A stretch of 18,851 nucleotides of DNA, taken from contig CAYLLH010000071.1 in assembly GCA_964384785.1 (NCBI GenBank), positions 1 to 18,851 of the forward strand, read 5' to 3'. The notes under the pieces were generated by a model, which had not been told where the DNA came from, did not search any database, and saw only the letters and a list, made by a program, of their open reading frames with translations. How positions within the stretch are numbered: position 1 is the first letter of the stretch; the number at the start of each line of letters is the position of its first letter. This stretch comes from JAZKSG01 sp964384785 (lineage in GTDB: Archaea > Thermoplasmatota > E2 > DHVEG-1). Positions 1 to 6,529 of this stretch are shown here, in pieces. A program made the translations under genes and the position numbers.

Positions 1-136
1 AAAAGAAGGTTTAGTTGAACCATCTGCAAGAGGTGCTGTAACTACTGAGAACATAGATGTTATTATTAAACGTTTAAAAGACAACATCATCGATGTAAAC
101 ATAGCCTATAATGAACTTTTAAAAAAATTAGAATAG
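1..136 (+). CDS. C-terminal fragment of an unidentified protein
   Basis: An open frame enters from the left edge (first full codon at position 2) and ends at TAG 134-136, giving the last 44 residues of a protein that ends ...NELLKKLE. The tail is charged and probably helical (it contains RLKDNIIDVNIAYNE), with no Cys, membrane segment or recognisable motif. I could not assign a family. It lies on the same strand as the NuoB-like operon but about 460 bases upstream, so co-transcription is doubtful. Its reality as a coding end is supported by the uninterrupted frame and normal codon use; its function is unknown. Confidence 0.6.
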   Translation, partial: KEGLVEPSARGAVTTENIDVIIKRLKDNIIDVNIAYNELLKKLE

Positions 137-206
137 TAACTTAAATCAAAAAACTTGTAGAGTTAATATGTGTGTTAAAAAAAAGAACATGATAGGAAAT
201 TACAAC

Positions 207-545
207 ATGAAAAAGTCATTTGAAGGATATTTGTTTAATAGACTAGAGAAATTAGGAAATTAAGAATATAATCATGTTGGATGCAGAGGAAATAACGAAA
301 ATTTTATTGATTTTTTGACACAATTTGTACCCGATTTAGGAATGCAAAGAAAAGTAAAATTTACAATAGAGACAAAAGAGGAACATACTTCTTTTTCATA
401 TTTAGAAATATTTATAACAACCTGTTTTATACTTGGCTTTCTGGGGAGTTATATAGAGCATATTGTAGAATATAATAAGTTATTCATTACTAAGAAAATA
501 TCGTTTTCTGAATCATTTAAAATATTTTACTTTTTAACTCAGTAA
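207..545 (+). pseudogene. Stop-interrupted small ORF, possible membrane protein remnant
   Basis: An ATG at 207 opens a frame that reads 18 codons (begins MKKSFEGYLFNRLEKLGN) to TAA at 261-263. The same frame then continues without another stop to TAA 543-545. If the TAA were sense the product would be about 112 residues. The second part has a hydrophobic stretch (around SYLEIFITTCFILGFLGSY) that could be one membrane helix. A TTG at 315 could start a 76-residue protein, but it has no clear ribosome binding site. The simplest reading is a gene broken by one nonsense mutation; two tiny genes or chance open frame are alternatives. No family was recognised. This ORF occupies most of the 457-base gap between the first fragment and the NuoB-like gene. 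Confidence 0.35.
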
Positions 546-605
546 AAAACTCTCAATTTAAGATTACTTCCCTATAGAAAAAAATAATAATGGTTGTCGA
601 AACTT

Positions 606-1040
606 ATGCCTAAACTGTCTAAAAAAGCAAGAGATATGAGAAAGCTTATCAAAGCAATTTGGATTTTTAACTGGTTTAACTCATGTGGATTTGCAGAGCT
701 TGTACCTGTTGTAGGATCTAGATGGGATATGGAACGTTTTGGAATGATTATCACAGGCACACCCCGGCATGCAGATGTTCTTTTTATCGCTGGTTATCAG
801 ACAAAAAAATCTATAAAAAGGGCAAAAAGAGTATTTGAGCAGATGGCTGAACCTAAAGTGATAATTGCTTTAGGTTCATGTACTATGAGTGGCGGAATGT
901 ACTGGGATTCGTATAACACAATAAAAAAATTAGATGATTATCTACCTGTGACAATGTACATACCAGGTTGTCCTCCTCGCCCAGAAGCAGTTTTTGAGGC
1001 TTGCGAAAAAATCTTTGAACATGTCAAGGAGCTTAAATAA
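606..1040 (+). CDS. NuoB / hydrogenase small subunit-like protein
   Basis: This is a 20-kDa subunit homologue of complex I and group 4 membrane [NiFe] hydrogenases, which carries the proximal [4Fe-4S] cluster. Family features are visible: FNSCGFAELVP near residues 25-34, the LGSCTMSGGM loop (Cys92) and PGCPPRPEAVFEA (Cys122). NuoB normally has a tandem Cys pair and hydrogenases have CX2C in the first motif; here only Cys27 remains, followed by Gly28, so one usual ligand appears to be missing. The protein is 144 residues from the ATG at 606. A TTG at 594 would add four residues; ATG is preferred because a TATA-like CCCTATAG lies at about 571-578 and no ribosome binding site supports the TTG. 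It is followed after two bases by the NuoC-like gene. Family assignment is firm; the physiological partner is not known. Confidence 0.88.
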   Translation: MPKLSKKARDMRKLIKAIWIFNWFNSCGFAELVPVVGSRWDMERFGMIITGTPRHADVLFIAGYQTKKSIKRAKRVFEQMAEPKVIIALGSCTMSGGMYWDSYNTIKKLDDYLPVTMYIPGCPPRPEAVFEACEKIFEHVKELK

Positions 1041-1042
1041 AA

Positions 1043-1552
1043 ATGCTTTCTAAGGAAAAAAAATTGGAGGTCTTTGATAAACTCAAATCTGATTTTGATG
1101 TTAAGGTGAATGTAGAAAAAGTAAATAGGATATGGGTTTCAATAAAAGATAAGGATTTAATAAAAATTTGTAGTTGGATAAAAAAACAAGGTTTTGAACA
1201 TCTTTCAGCTATCTCTGTAACTGATTGGTTAGAAGATGGAAAATTTGAAATTACCTATCATCTTTGGTCCTACAAACAAAATATTCTTGTTACATTGAAA
1301 ACAAAGATAGATAGGAATAAACCTGTAATTAAATCCTTAGTATCTATTTATGATAATAATGCACAGATTCATGAACGTGAGCTCCATGAGCTTTTCGGGG
1401 TAAAATTTGATGGAAATAAGAATTTAAATCCTCTTTTTTTAGAAGATTGGAATAAAATGCCTCCTTTTAGAAAAGATTTTGATTGGAGAGAATACGTCAG
1501 AGAAGAGTTTTACGATAAAGATAACGAAAGGGAGAGATCATATTATGTATAA
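1043..1552 (+). CDS. NuoC-like 30-kDa subunit
   Basis: This 169-residue protein is homologous to the 30-kDa (NuoC/FpoC/MbhK-type) subunit, a structural protein that docks on the catalytic large subunit in the cytoplasmic arm of complex I-like enzymes. The diagnostic C-terminal signature is present: HERELHELFGVKF, then a Leu/Pro-rich segment and MPPFRKDFDWREY near residues 138-150. It has no cofactor ligands, as expected. The ATG at 1043 is preceded by AGGAG with an 11-base spacer lying in the end of the NuoB-like gene. Its stop codon overlaps the start of the NuoD-like gene (ATGTATAA), which implies translational coupling. Assignment is firm at family level. Confidence 0.92.
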   Translation: MLSKEKKLEVFDKLKSDFDVKVNVEKVNRIWVSIKDKDLIKICSWIKKQGFEHLSAISVTDWLEDGKFEITYHLWSYKQNILVTLKTKIDRNKPVIKSLVSIYDNNAQIHERELHELFGVKFDGNKNLNPLFLEDWNKMPPFRKDFDWREYVREEFYDKDNERERSYYV

Positions 1553-2669
1553 TCAAATGGAGAGGATTTCGGGGGATACAAATTATGATCTTTATTTTGG
1601 ACCTGCACATCCAGGTTCATGTAACTTTGGTGTTAAATTAAGGGTTGATGGAGAAAAAGTTTTATCTGCAAGAGCTGATCCAGGTTATCTTCATCGAGGT
1701 TTTGAGAAACTCATGGAGTATAGAATTCCTATACAAAACTCTGTATTATCTGATAGGCTTTGTGTGTTAGAGCCTTTGAATTGGAATCTAGTTCATGCTG
1801 AAGCAGTAGATGAATTGATGAATTTTGAAATCCCAGAACGAGCTAAGTATATAAGAGTTATTATGGCAGAACTTTCTAGAATTCAATCTCATATCATCTG
1901 GTATGGTGTGTTTTCGAAGGGAACAGGTTTTGACACTGGTTTTAAAATGGCTTTTGGATATAGAGATTATATTTTGGATTTATTTGAGATGATAACCGGT
2001 GGCAGAGTATACCCTGCAGGATATATTTGTCCAGGTGGTGTAAGGAGAGATTTACCTAAAGATGCACCCGATAAAATATTAAAAGTTTTAGATAAAATAG
2101 ATGAAATGTATAAACTTGTTGAATGTGAAAATCCTTCTTTAGATGCCAGAGCTAAAGGTGTAGGCGTTTTAAAACTAAAAGATGCAATAAGACTTGGAGC
2201 AACTGGCCCAGTTTTAAGAGCTTCAGGTTTAAAAACTGATGTTAGAAAAGATGAACCTTATGAAGTATATGATCGACTTGATTTTGAAATACCTACAAAA
2301 AAGGAAGGAGATGGATATGCAAGATACTTGATTGCAATTGAAGAGATGAAACAATCAACAAAAATAGTAAAGCAGGCTTTAAAAGAAATGCCCGAAGGGG
2401 AAACTATTGTAAAAAAAGTTAAAAAACCAAAGTTAAATCTAAAAATTCCAGAGGGGGAAACCTATATCCGTAATGAGGTTTCAAGAGGAGAAGCTGCAGT
2501 TTACATGGTAAGTAATGGTGAAGCAAAACCATATAGAGCTAAGGTTAGAGGTCCAGATTTTTTGCATATGATTCCAGTTTTAGAGCACCTGTTGAAAGGC
2601 GTACAGATTGCAGATGTACCTGCTGTTTATTTAAGTTTAAATATTTGTCCAGCGGATATGGATAGGTGA
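1545..2669 (+). CDS. NuoD / [NiFe]-hydrogenase large subunit-like protein with altered metal site
   Basis: This 374-residue protein belongs to the 49-kDa / [NiFe] large-subunit family. Family landmarks include GPAHPGS (about 19-25), DPGYLHRGFEKLME (about 45-58), and the long helical core. In hydrogenases two CX2C pairs bind nickel and iron. Here the N-terminal pair reads CVLE (Cys73, Glu76) and the C-terminal pair reads CPAD (Cys368, Asp371, in NICPADMDR at the end). Only the first Cys of each pair is kept. True complex I subunits usually lose all four, so this protein looks intermediate, as expected for an Mbx/MBS-like or other energy-converting oxidoreductase rather than a hydrogenase. That is inference. 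The frame is open upstream to 1479, but ATG 1545 has GGAG ten bases before it and fits the family N terminus. It overlaps the NuoC-like gene by eight bases. Confidence 0.9.
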   Translation: MYNQMERISGDTNYDLYFGPAHPGSCNFGVKLRVDGEKVLSARADPGYLHRGFEKLMEYRIPIQNSVLSDRLCVLEPLNWNLVHAEAVDELMNFEIPERAKYIRVIMAELSRIQSHIIWYGVFSKGTGFDTGFKMAFGYRDYILDLFEMITGGRVYPAGYICPGGVRRDLPKDAPDKILKVLDKIDEMYKLVECENPSLDARAKGVGVLKLKDAIRLGATGPVLRASGLKTDVRKDEPYEVYDRLDFEIPTKKEGDGYARYLIAIEEMKQSTKIVKQALKEMPEGETIVKKVKKPKLNLKIPEGETYIRNEVSRGEAAVYMVSNGEAKPYRAKVRGPDFLHMIPVLEHLLKGVQIADVPAVYLSLNICPADMDR

Positions 2670-2679
2670 AAATAATAAA

Positions 2680-3057
2680 ATGAAAATGAAAATATTATCA
2701 AAAGTGATGAAAAATTTGTTTTCAAAACCTATGACCGTTAAGTTTCCACATGAATCGATACCAATAGCTGAAGGATATAGAGGGGAACATCAATATCAAA
2801 TAGATAACTGCATAAGCTGTGGGCTTTGTGCAAAAATTTGTCCTAATCAAGCAATAGAAATGATAGAAGCACCAGAGGAAGAAAAAGAAAAATATCCAAA
2901 AACTTACCCCAGAATAGATATTGGAAAATGTTGTTTCTGTGGATTATGTGAGGACATATGCCCCAAAGATTCAATAAAATTAACAAAAAATTTTTTCCTT
3001 TCCACCTTTGATTCTTGTAGTACTGTCAAAGAACCTTGTCCAAAAAAGGAAACATAA
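2680..3057 (+). CDS. NuoI-like 2[4Fe-4S] ferredoxin subunit
   Basis: This 125-residue polyferredoxin subunit closes the operon. It has two complete CX2CX2CX3CP motifs, Cys44/47/50/54 and Cys84/87/90/94, each expected to hold a [4Fe-4S] cluster that passes electrons between a donor and the NuoB-like subunit. The N terminus carries a typical NuoI/MbhN-like lead (KPMTVKFPHESIPIAEGYRG). Two further Cys lie in the tail (SCSTVKEPCPKK), with no obvious role. GGTGA at the end of the NuoD-like gene acts as ribosome binding site, with a ten-base spacer. No membrane subunit gene (NuoH, L, M, N type) follows; the next gene is convergent. Confident as a NuoI-type ferredoxin; electron donor unknown. Confidence 0.9.
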   Translation: MKMKILSKVMKNLFSKPMTVKFPHESIPIAEGYRGEHQYQIDNCISCGLCAKICPNQAIEMIEAPEEEKEKYPKTYPRIDIGKCCFCGLCEDICPKDSIKLTKNFFLSTFDSCSTVKEPCPKKET

Positions 3058-3072
3058 AATATTTTTTAATTT
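3055..3072. terminator. T-rich bidirectional terminator between convergent genes
   Basis: The 15 bases between the stop codons of the ferredoxin subunit gene and the convergent Lrp-type gene include a run of T at 3062-3067, with A-rich sequence before it. Archaeal transcription often ends at such T runs. No strong hairpin is visible. Confidence 0.4.
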
Positions 3073-3645
3073 CTACCAAAAAACACCTTTATAGCGTTTG
3101 GTAGCTGGACAACCAAAACATCGATTCTCATGGTAGGCTTTACATCCCTTGTAATCTACTCCGCAGGGAGGTTTTTTTAAAGGTCTTTCAACAATTTTTA
3201 TGGGCATAACAAAATCCTTAAGACTAGATATGACAATAGTAAAAGTTGCGCTTTGAACATCCTTATCAGGTCGTATACGACAATCTATTATTGATTCTAA
3301 GGAGGCTAAATCTTCACCTGCAAAAAGTAGCATTAAGTTTTCTTTACCCGATATTACAAAACCATTTAAAAAAAAGGGGCAGTCACGAAACATATCTAAG
3401 ATCTTGGTAGCATCAGAGGTGATAACTGTAACCATGGCTACATGTATTCCAACTTTGTTAAGATTAACACCCATCAAACGATTTACAATACCTCTTTCTT
3501 TAAGTTTTTTAATACGCATAGCAACAGATGGTTGAGAAAGTTTGAGTTTTTTAGCTATCTGTTCCTGAGAGATATCCTGGTTGTCATGAAGTAAAGCAAT
3601 TATTTTTCTGTCTTTTTTATCCAAATTTATATTTTCTTTTGACAT
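3073..3645 (-). CDS. Lrp/AsnC-family regulator with C-terminal cysteine cluster
   Basis: This is a 190-residue DNA-binding regulator. Residues about 8-60 form the AsnC-type helix-turn-helix (DKKDRKIIALLHDN, then QEQIAKKLKLSQPSVAMRIKKL). The middle, about 68-145, matches the RAM effector-binding and oligomerisation domain. The family usually ends near 150 residues. This protein has an added tail with Cys161, Cys168, Cys176 and Cys179 (PPCGVDYKGCKAYHENRCFGCP), a pattern suited to zinc or an Fe-S cluster. The gene is convergent to the NuoBCDI-like operon and divergent from the cofactor island, so it may sense metal or redox state and control either; this is inference. The ATG at 3645 has only a weak purine stretch upstream (GGGAAGAA). 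Confidence 0.88.
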   Translation of the reverse strand: MSKENINLDKKDRKIIALLHDNQDISQEQIAKKLKLSQPSVAMRIKKLKERGIVNRLMGVNLNKVGIHVAMVTVITSDATKILDMFRDCPFFLNGFVISGKENLMLLFAGEDLASLESIIDCRIRPDKDVQSATFTIVISSLKDFVMPIKIVERPLKKPPCGVDYKGCKAYHENRCFGCPATKRYKGVFW

Positions 3646-3684
3646 TGTAATATATTCTTCCCTTTTTTGATAATATTTTATTAG

Positions 3685-3706
3685 AGATATATCTGTTATA
3701 TATAGG
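3685..3706 (-). promoter_or_regulatory. Probable promoter and operator of the Lrp-type gene
   Basis: On the minus strand CCTATATATAAC (3706-3695) resembles an archaeal BRE/TATA element, about 50 bases before the ATG at 3645. Directly downstream lies the perfect 10-base palindrome AGATATATCT (3685-3694). Lrp-family proteins commonly bind AT-rich palindromes near their own promoter, so autoregulation is plausible. The rest of the 200-base divergent spacer to 3845 is AT-rich and contains a possible TATA element at 3823-3829 for the rightward genes; nothing else was recognised in it. Confidence 0.4.
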
Positions 3707-3845
3707 TGTTACAAATAATTATTCATAAATATCATATTTTCATCTATATTTATAGTCATAGCATTTATCAACTGGGTCTAATACTTTTTAAAAAAATTAA
3801 ACACATAATTTATTCAAAAAACTTTTATAGAGGTTATAAAAAATT

Positions 3846-4031
3846 ATGTCTCAGAGTGATGGCGGCGGTTTCGGCAGAAGTAGCACCCGTGGTTTAGGTG
3901 GGGGTTACGGTTTTGGTCCTGGTGGAGAATGTATATGCCCTAAATGCAACTATATCGAACCTCACAAAAGAGGTGCACCTTGTAATAAAAAAAAATGTCC
4001 TAAATGCGGTGCACTAATGACTCGTTCATAG
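3846..4031 (+). CDS. Small Gly-rich zinc-ribbon protein
   Basis: This 61-residue protein has a Gly/Ser-rich N terminus (residues 5-27) and a Cys-rich second half. Cys29, Cys31, Cys34, Cys46, Cys51 and Cys54 are arranged as CXCPKC ... PCN ... CPKCG, ending LMTR. Two CPKC knuckles suggest a zinc ribbon. Similar short proteins are known next to MinD/ferredoxin ATPase and NifX/NifB-domain genes in anaerobes, and that is the context here: it is the first gene of a co-directional island running to 8374. GAGGT lies upstream with a 12-base spacer to the ATG. The biochemical role is unknown; metal binding or metal delivery is an inference. Confidence 0.8.
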   Translation: MSQSDGGGFGRSSTRGLGGGYGFGPGGECICPKCNYIEPHKRGAPCNKKKCPKCGALMTRS

Positions 4032-4066
4032 TAAAAAATCTAAAATAAATTTTAGGTGAAAAAAAT

Positions 4067-4237
4067 ATGAAAGATACATTAATCGAAAAAGATGCAGATG
4101 ATATTGAAGAAGTCAAAAGTTTTCTTTTAGAGTTAGGATTTGATTGTGTTAGCTATCCATCCGCTCAAAACCTAATATACAAAAAAAATGGTGAGACAGT
4201 TTTAATAAAAAATAATGGACACAAAAAAATCAAGTGA
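4067..4237 (+). CDS. Small 56-residue protein of unknown function
   Basis: An ATG at 4067, preceded by TTAGGTGAA at 4052-4060, opens a 56-codon frame ending at TGA 4235-4237. The product begins MKDTLIEKDADDIEEVKSFL and contains one Cys (position 27) and an alternating hydrophobic end (LIYKKNGETVLIKNNG) that suggests a short helix plus a beta hairpin. No family was recognised. It sits 35 bases after the zinc-ribbon gene and 89 bases before the MinD fusion, on the same strand. Its balanced composition, ribosome binding site and position support a real gene. Its stop codon falls in the loop of a strong inverted repeat. Confidence 0.6.
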   Translation: MKDTLIEKDADDIEEVKSFLLELGFDCVSYPSAQNLIYKKNGETVLIKNNGHKKIK

Positions 4238-4277
4238 ATTCTTGATTTGATCCTTTAAAAAACAAGCTTAGGATCCT
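4227..4277 (+). repeat. Two adjacent inverted repeats before the MinD fusion gene
   Basis: The first repeat has perfect 8-base arms AAATCAAG (4227-4234) and CTTGATTT (4241-4248) around a six-base loop that contains the stop codon of the 56-residue ORF. The second has arms GATCCT (4249-4254) and AGGATC (4270-4275), the right arm being part of the palindrome AGGATCCT. Together they could form two stem-loops in the RNA between the small ORF and the MinD gene, acting in termination, processing or control. The remaining spacer holds AGAGGAG at 4310-4316, the ribosome binding site of the next gene. Confidence 0.45.
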
Positions 4278-4326
4278 GTTTCTAAAAAAATCAGTAATTT
4301 CAAGATTAAGAGGAGTAATTAAAAAA

Positions 4327-6153
4327 ATGAAAAATATTGTTATAGCAAGTGGAAAAGGTGGAACTGGAAAAACATTTATTGCTACCAATATAGCAAAAAC
4401 TTTAGAAAAAAAAGGAAGAAAATTAACTTATCTAGATTGCGATGTAGAAGAACCTAATGGTCATCTTTTTCTTAAACCAAAAATATCTGAAGAAATCGAT
4501 ATAGAAATAGAGGCTCCTTTAAGGGTAGATGAAGATAAATGTATCGCCTGTGGAAAATGTGTGGAAGCCTGTTCATATAATGCTATTGCCTTAGTTAAGG
4601 GAAAAGTACTGTTTTTCCCAGAATTATGTCATGTCTGTGGCGGATGTTCTATTGTTTGTCCGACAGATGCGATAGTTGAAGATAAAAAAAAGATAGGTGT
4701 TTTAAAAAAAGGAAAAACCGGCGATATGAATGTTTTTTATGCTCTACTTAAAACAGGGGAGGGAGGTATGTCACCTCGTTTAATTCAAAATGTAAAACAA
4801 CAAGAAGGAGAGGGAATAAACATTATTGACGCTCCTCCTGGTACTGCCTGTCCAGCCGTGGAAAGCATTAATGGAGCAGATTTAGCAGTACTTGTTACAG
4901 ATCCCACTCCTTTTGGGATTAATGATTTGAAACTAGCGGTTAATATGTGCAGAGAGTTGAAAATAGAACCCGTGGTTCTTGTAAACAGAGCCGATTACAA
5001 GGATAACAAACTTAAAGAATATTGTGAAAAAGCTGAATTGGAAATAATTGGTGAAATTCCTGATGATCGAGAAATCGCTGAAATATATTCTAATGGTGGT
5101 TTAATAGTTGAACAAGAAAATAGTAGATATGTTGATTTGTTTGAAAAGCTTTCAAAAATTTTAGAAAAATCTGCTGAAGTTAAACGATCTGTTAAAGAAC
5201 CTGAAGAAATAAGCTATAAAGGACAAAAAATTAGATCCAAAGAACTAAGACAACAACCTGATCTTGAATCTGATAAGAAACTAAAAGAAATGGTTGTGAT
5301 AAGCGGAAAAGGTGGGACTGGAAAAACATCACTTACCGCTTCTTTTGCTGCGCTTGCTGAAAACCCGGTTATTTCAGATTGTGATGTAGATGCGGCAGAT
5401 TTACATCTTATTACTGAACCCAGGATTTTAAACAAAGGCTTTTTTACTGGTAGTGTTTCAACTGAAATCGATCAGGACAAATGTACAAACTGCGGCAGAT
5501 GTATGGATGCTTGTAGATTCAATGCTATAGAAAAAACAGAGGGAAAATACAATATTGATCCTTTTGAATGTGAAGGATGCGGAGTTTGTAACCTTGTATG
5601 TCAGGATGGTGCCATAAAAGTTGAAGATGCAATCAATGGTGAATGGTATACCTCAGAAACAAGATTGGGTGTTATGTCTCATGCTAAATTAGGTCTTGCT
5701 GAAGAAAATACTGGTCGTCTTGTTACAGTGGTTAGAAATAAAGCATCTGAAATAACTACAGAGCAGAATAGGATGATTATAGATGGAGCCCCTGGAACAG
5801 GTTGTCCAGTAATTGCATCATTATCTGGTGTAGATTATGCATTGATTGTAACCGAACCAACAGTTTCTGGAATTCATGACATGCAACGAGTTATAGATGT
5901 CGCAGATCATTTTGGAGTAAAAACAGGTATTTTGATCAACAAAAGTGATTTAAACCAGGAAAAAACAAATGAAATCAAAAATATTGCAAAAGAAAAAAAG
6001 ATTGAAATAATGGGCGAAATTCCATATGATCCAGGTTTTACAGATGCTCAAATGAAAAAACTATCGATAGTGGAATATCAAAACAATGATACAACAAAGA
6101 AAATTAAGAATATTTGGAAGAAAATAGTCGAATCTACTGGTGGTGATTTATAG
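4327..6153 (+). CDS. Double MinD-type ATPase fusion, each half with an inserted ferredoxin domain
   Basis: This 608-residue cytoplasmic protein is two MinD/Mrp-superfamily P-loop ATPases joined head to tail. The first has the deviant Walker A GKGGTGKT at residues 9-16, a ferredoxin insert with Cys72/75/78/82 and Cys101/104/107/111, and the DAPPGTACP switch segment. A charged linker (about 290-320) leads to the second, with GKGGTGKT at 327-334, Cys386/389/392/396 and Cys415/418/421/425, and DGAPGTGCP. Four [4Fe-4S] clusters are predicted. In other anaerobes such ATPases (COG1149 type) are usually two adjacent genes; here they share one frame. Related ATPases act as Fe-S carriers or in ATP-driven assembly, but the target of this branch is unknown. 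The ATG follows AGGAG with an 11-base spacer. The stop overlaps the next start by one base. Confidence 0.93.
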   Translation: MKNIVIASGKGGTGKTFIATNIAKTLEKKGRKLTYLDCDVEEPNGHLFLKPKISEEIDIEIEAPLRVDEDKCIACGKCVEACSYNAIALVKGKVLFFPELCHVCGGCSIVCPTDAIVEDKKKIGVLKKGKTGDMNVFYALLKTGEGGMSPRLIQNVKQQEGEGINIIDAPPGTACPAVESINGADLAVLVTDPTPFGINDLKLAVNMCRELKIEPVVLVNRADYKDNKLKEYCEKAELEIIGEIPDDREIAEIYSNGGLIVEQENSRYVDLFEKLSKILEKSAEVKRSVKEPEEISYKGQKIRSKELRQQPDLESDKKLKEMVVISGKGGTGKTSLTASFAALAENPVISDCDVDAADLHLITEPRILNKGFFTGSVSTEIDQDKCTNCGRCMDACRFNAIEKTEGKYNIDPFECEGCGVCNLVCQDGAIKVEDAINGEWYTSETRLGVMSHAKLGLAEENTGRLVTVVRNKASEITTEQNRMIIDGAPGTGCPVIASLSGVDYALIVTEPTVSGIHDMQRVIDVADHFGVKTGILINKSDLNQEKTNEIKNIAKEKKIEIMGEIPYDPGFTDAQMKKLSIVEYQNNDTTKKIKNIWKKIVESTGGDL

Positions 6154-6485
6154 TGGATGATGAAGAAATTCTTTCTATTAATCCAGGTGATAAATTAGAT
6201 CATTTGGTCGCTAAAATGGTGATGGATGATATGGAGCGAAATTACTCAAAAGACCTTCTTTCTGCTTGGAGTGTTGTAAAAAAGATTGAAGAGGAAAACT
6301 GGCGAATAGATATAATGTCCTCAAAAGACACAGAAAACGTTGGTGGAGTAAAAATAGTGAATGGAAGACCGATAAGTCTCAGCTTTCTATCTAGGAATGT
6401 TGAATGTGATAACATTGAGGAGGCTTTATGTAAAGCTGCTTTGTTGATTGTTAATAACTCAAAAAAGATTTATGAGATGAAATAA
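6153..6485 (+). CDS. Phage ABA-sandwich-like small protein
   Basis: This 110-residue protein starts at GTG 6153, whose G is the last base of the MinD fusion stop (TAGTG), so the two are probably translationally coupled. The sequence DKLDHLVAKMVMDD, then YSKDLLSAWSVVKKI, a Trp (residue 50), and near the end EEALCKAALLIV resembles the phage ABA sandwich domain (BC1872-like), typically found in phage and bacterial hypothetical proteins. That match is from memory of the pattern and needs a profile search. There are no metal-ligand clusters. No function is known for the family; its coupling to an Fe-S ATPase is unusual. Confidence 0.75.
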   Translation: MDDEEILSINPGDKLDHLVAKMVMDDMERNYSKDLLSAWSVVKKIEEENWRIDIMSSKDTENVGGVKIVNGRPISLSFLSRNVECDNIEEALCKAALLIVNNSKKIYEMK

Positions 6486-6529
6486 AAAAAATATGTTGAG
6501 AATTTTGTGATAGGAGGAAGAAAAATTGT

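Noticed and set aside
261..263. Stop codon readthrough or recoding in the broken ORF
   Set aside because: TAA is not known to be recoded in this context, and no recoding structure is visible; simple mutation is likelier.
3706..3897. A 63-residue plus-strand ORF in the divergent spacer
   Set aside because: Its Ile/Tyr-rich product follows the AT-rich promoter region and overlaps the zinc-ribbon gene in another frame; no ribosome binding site.
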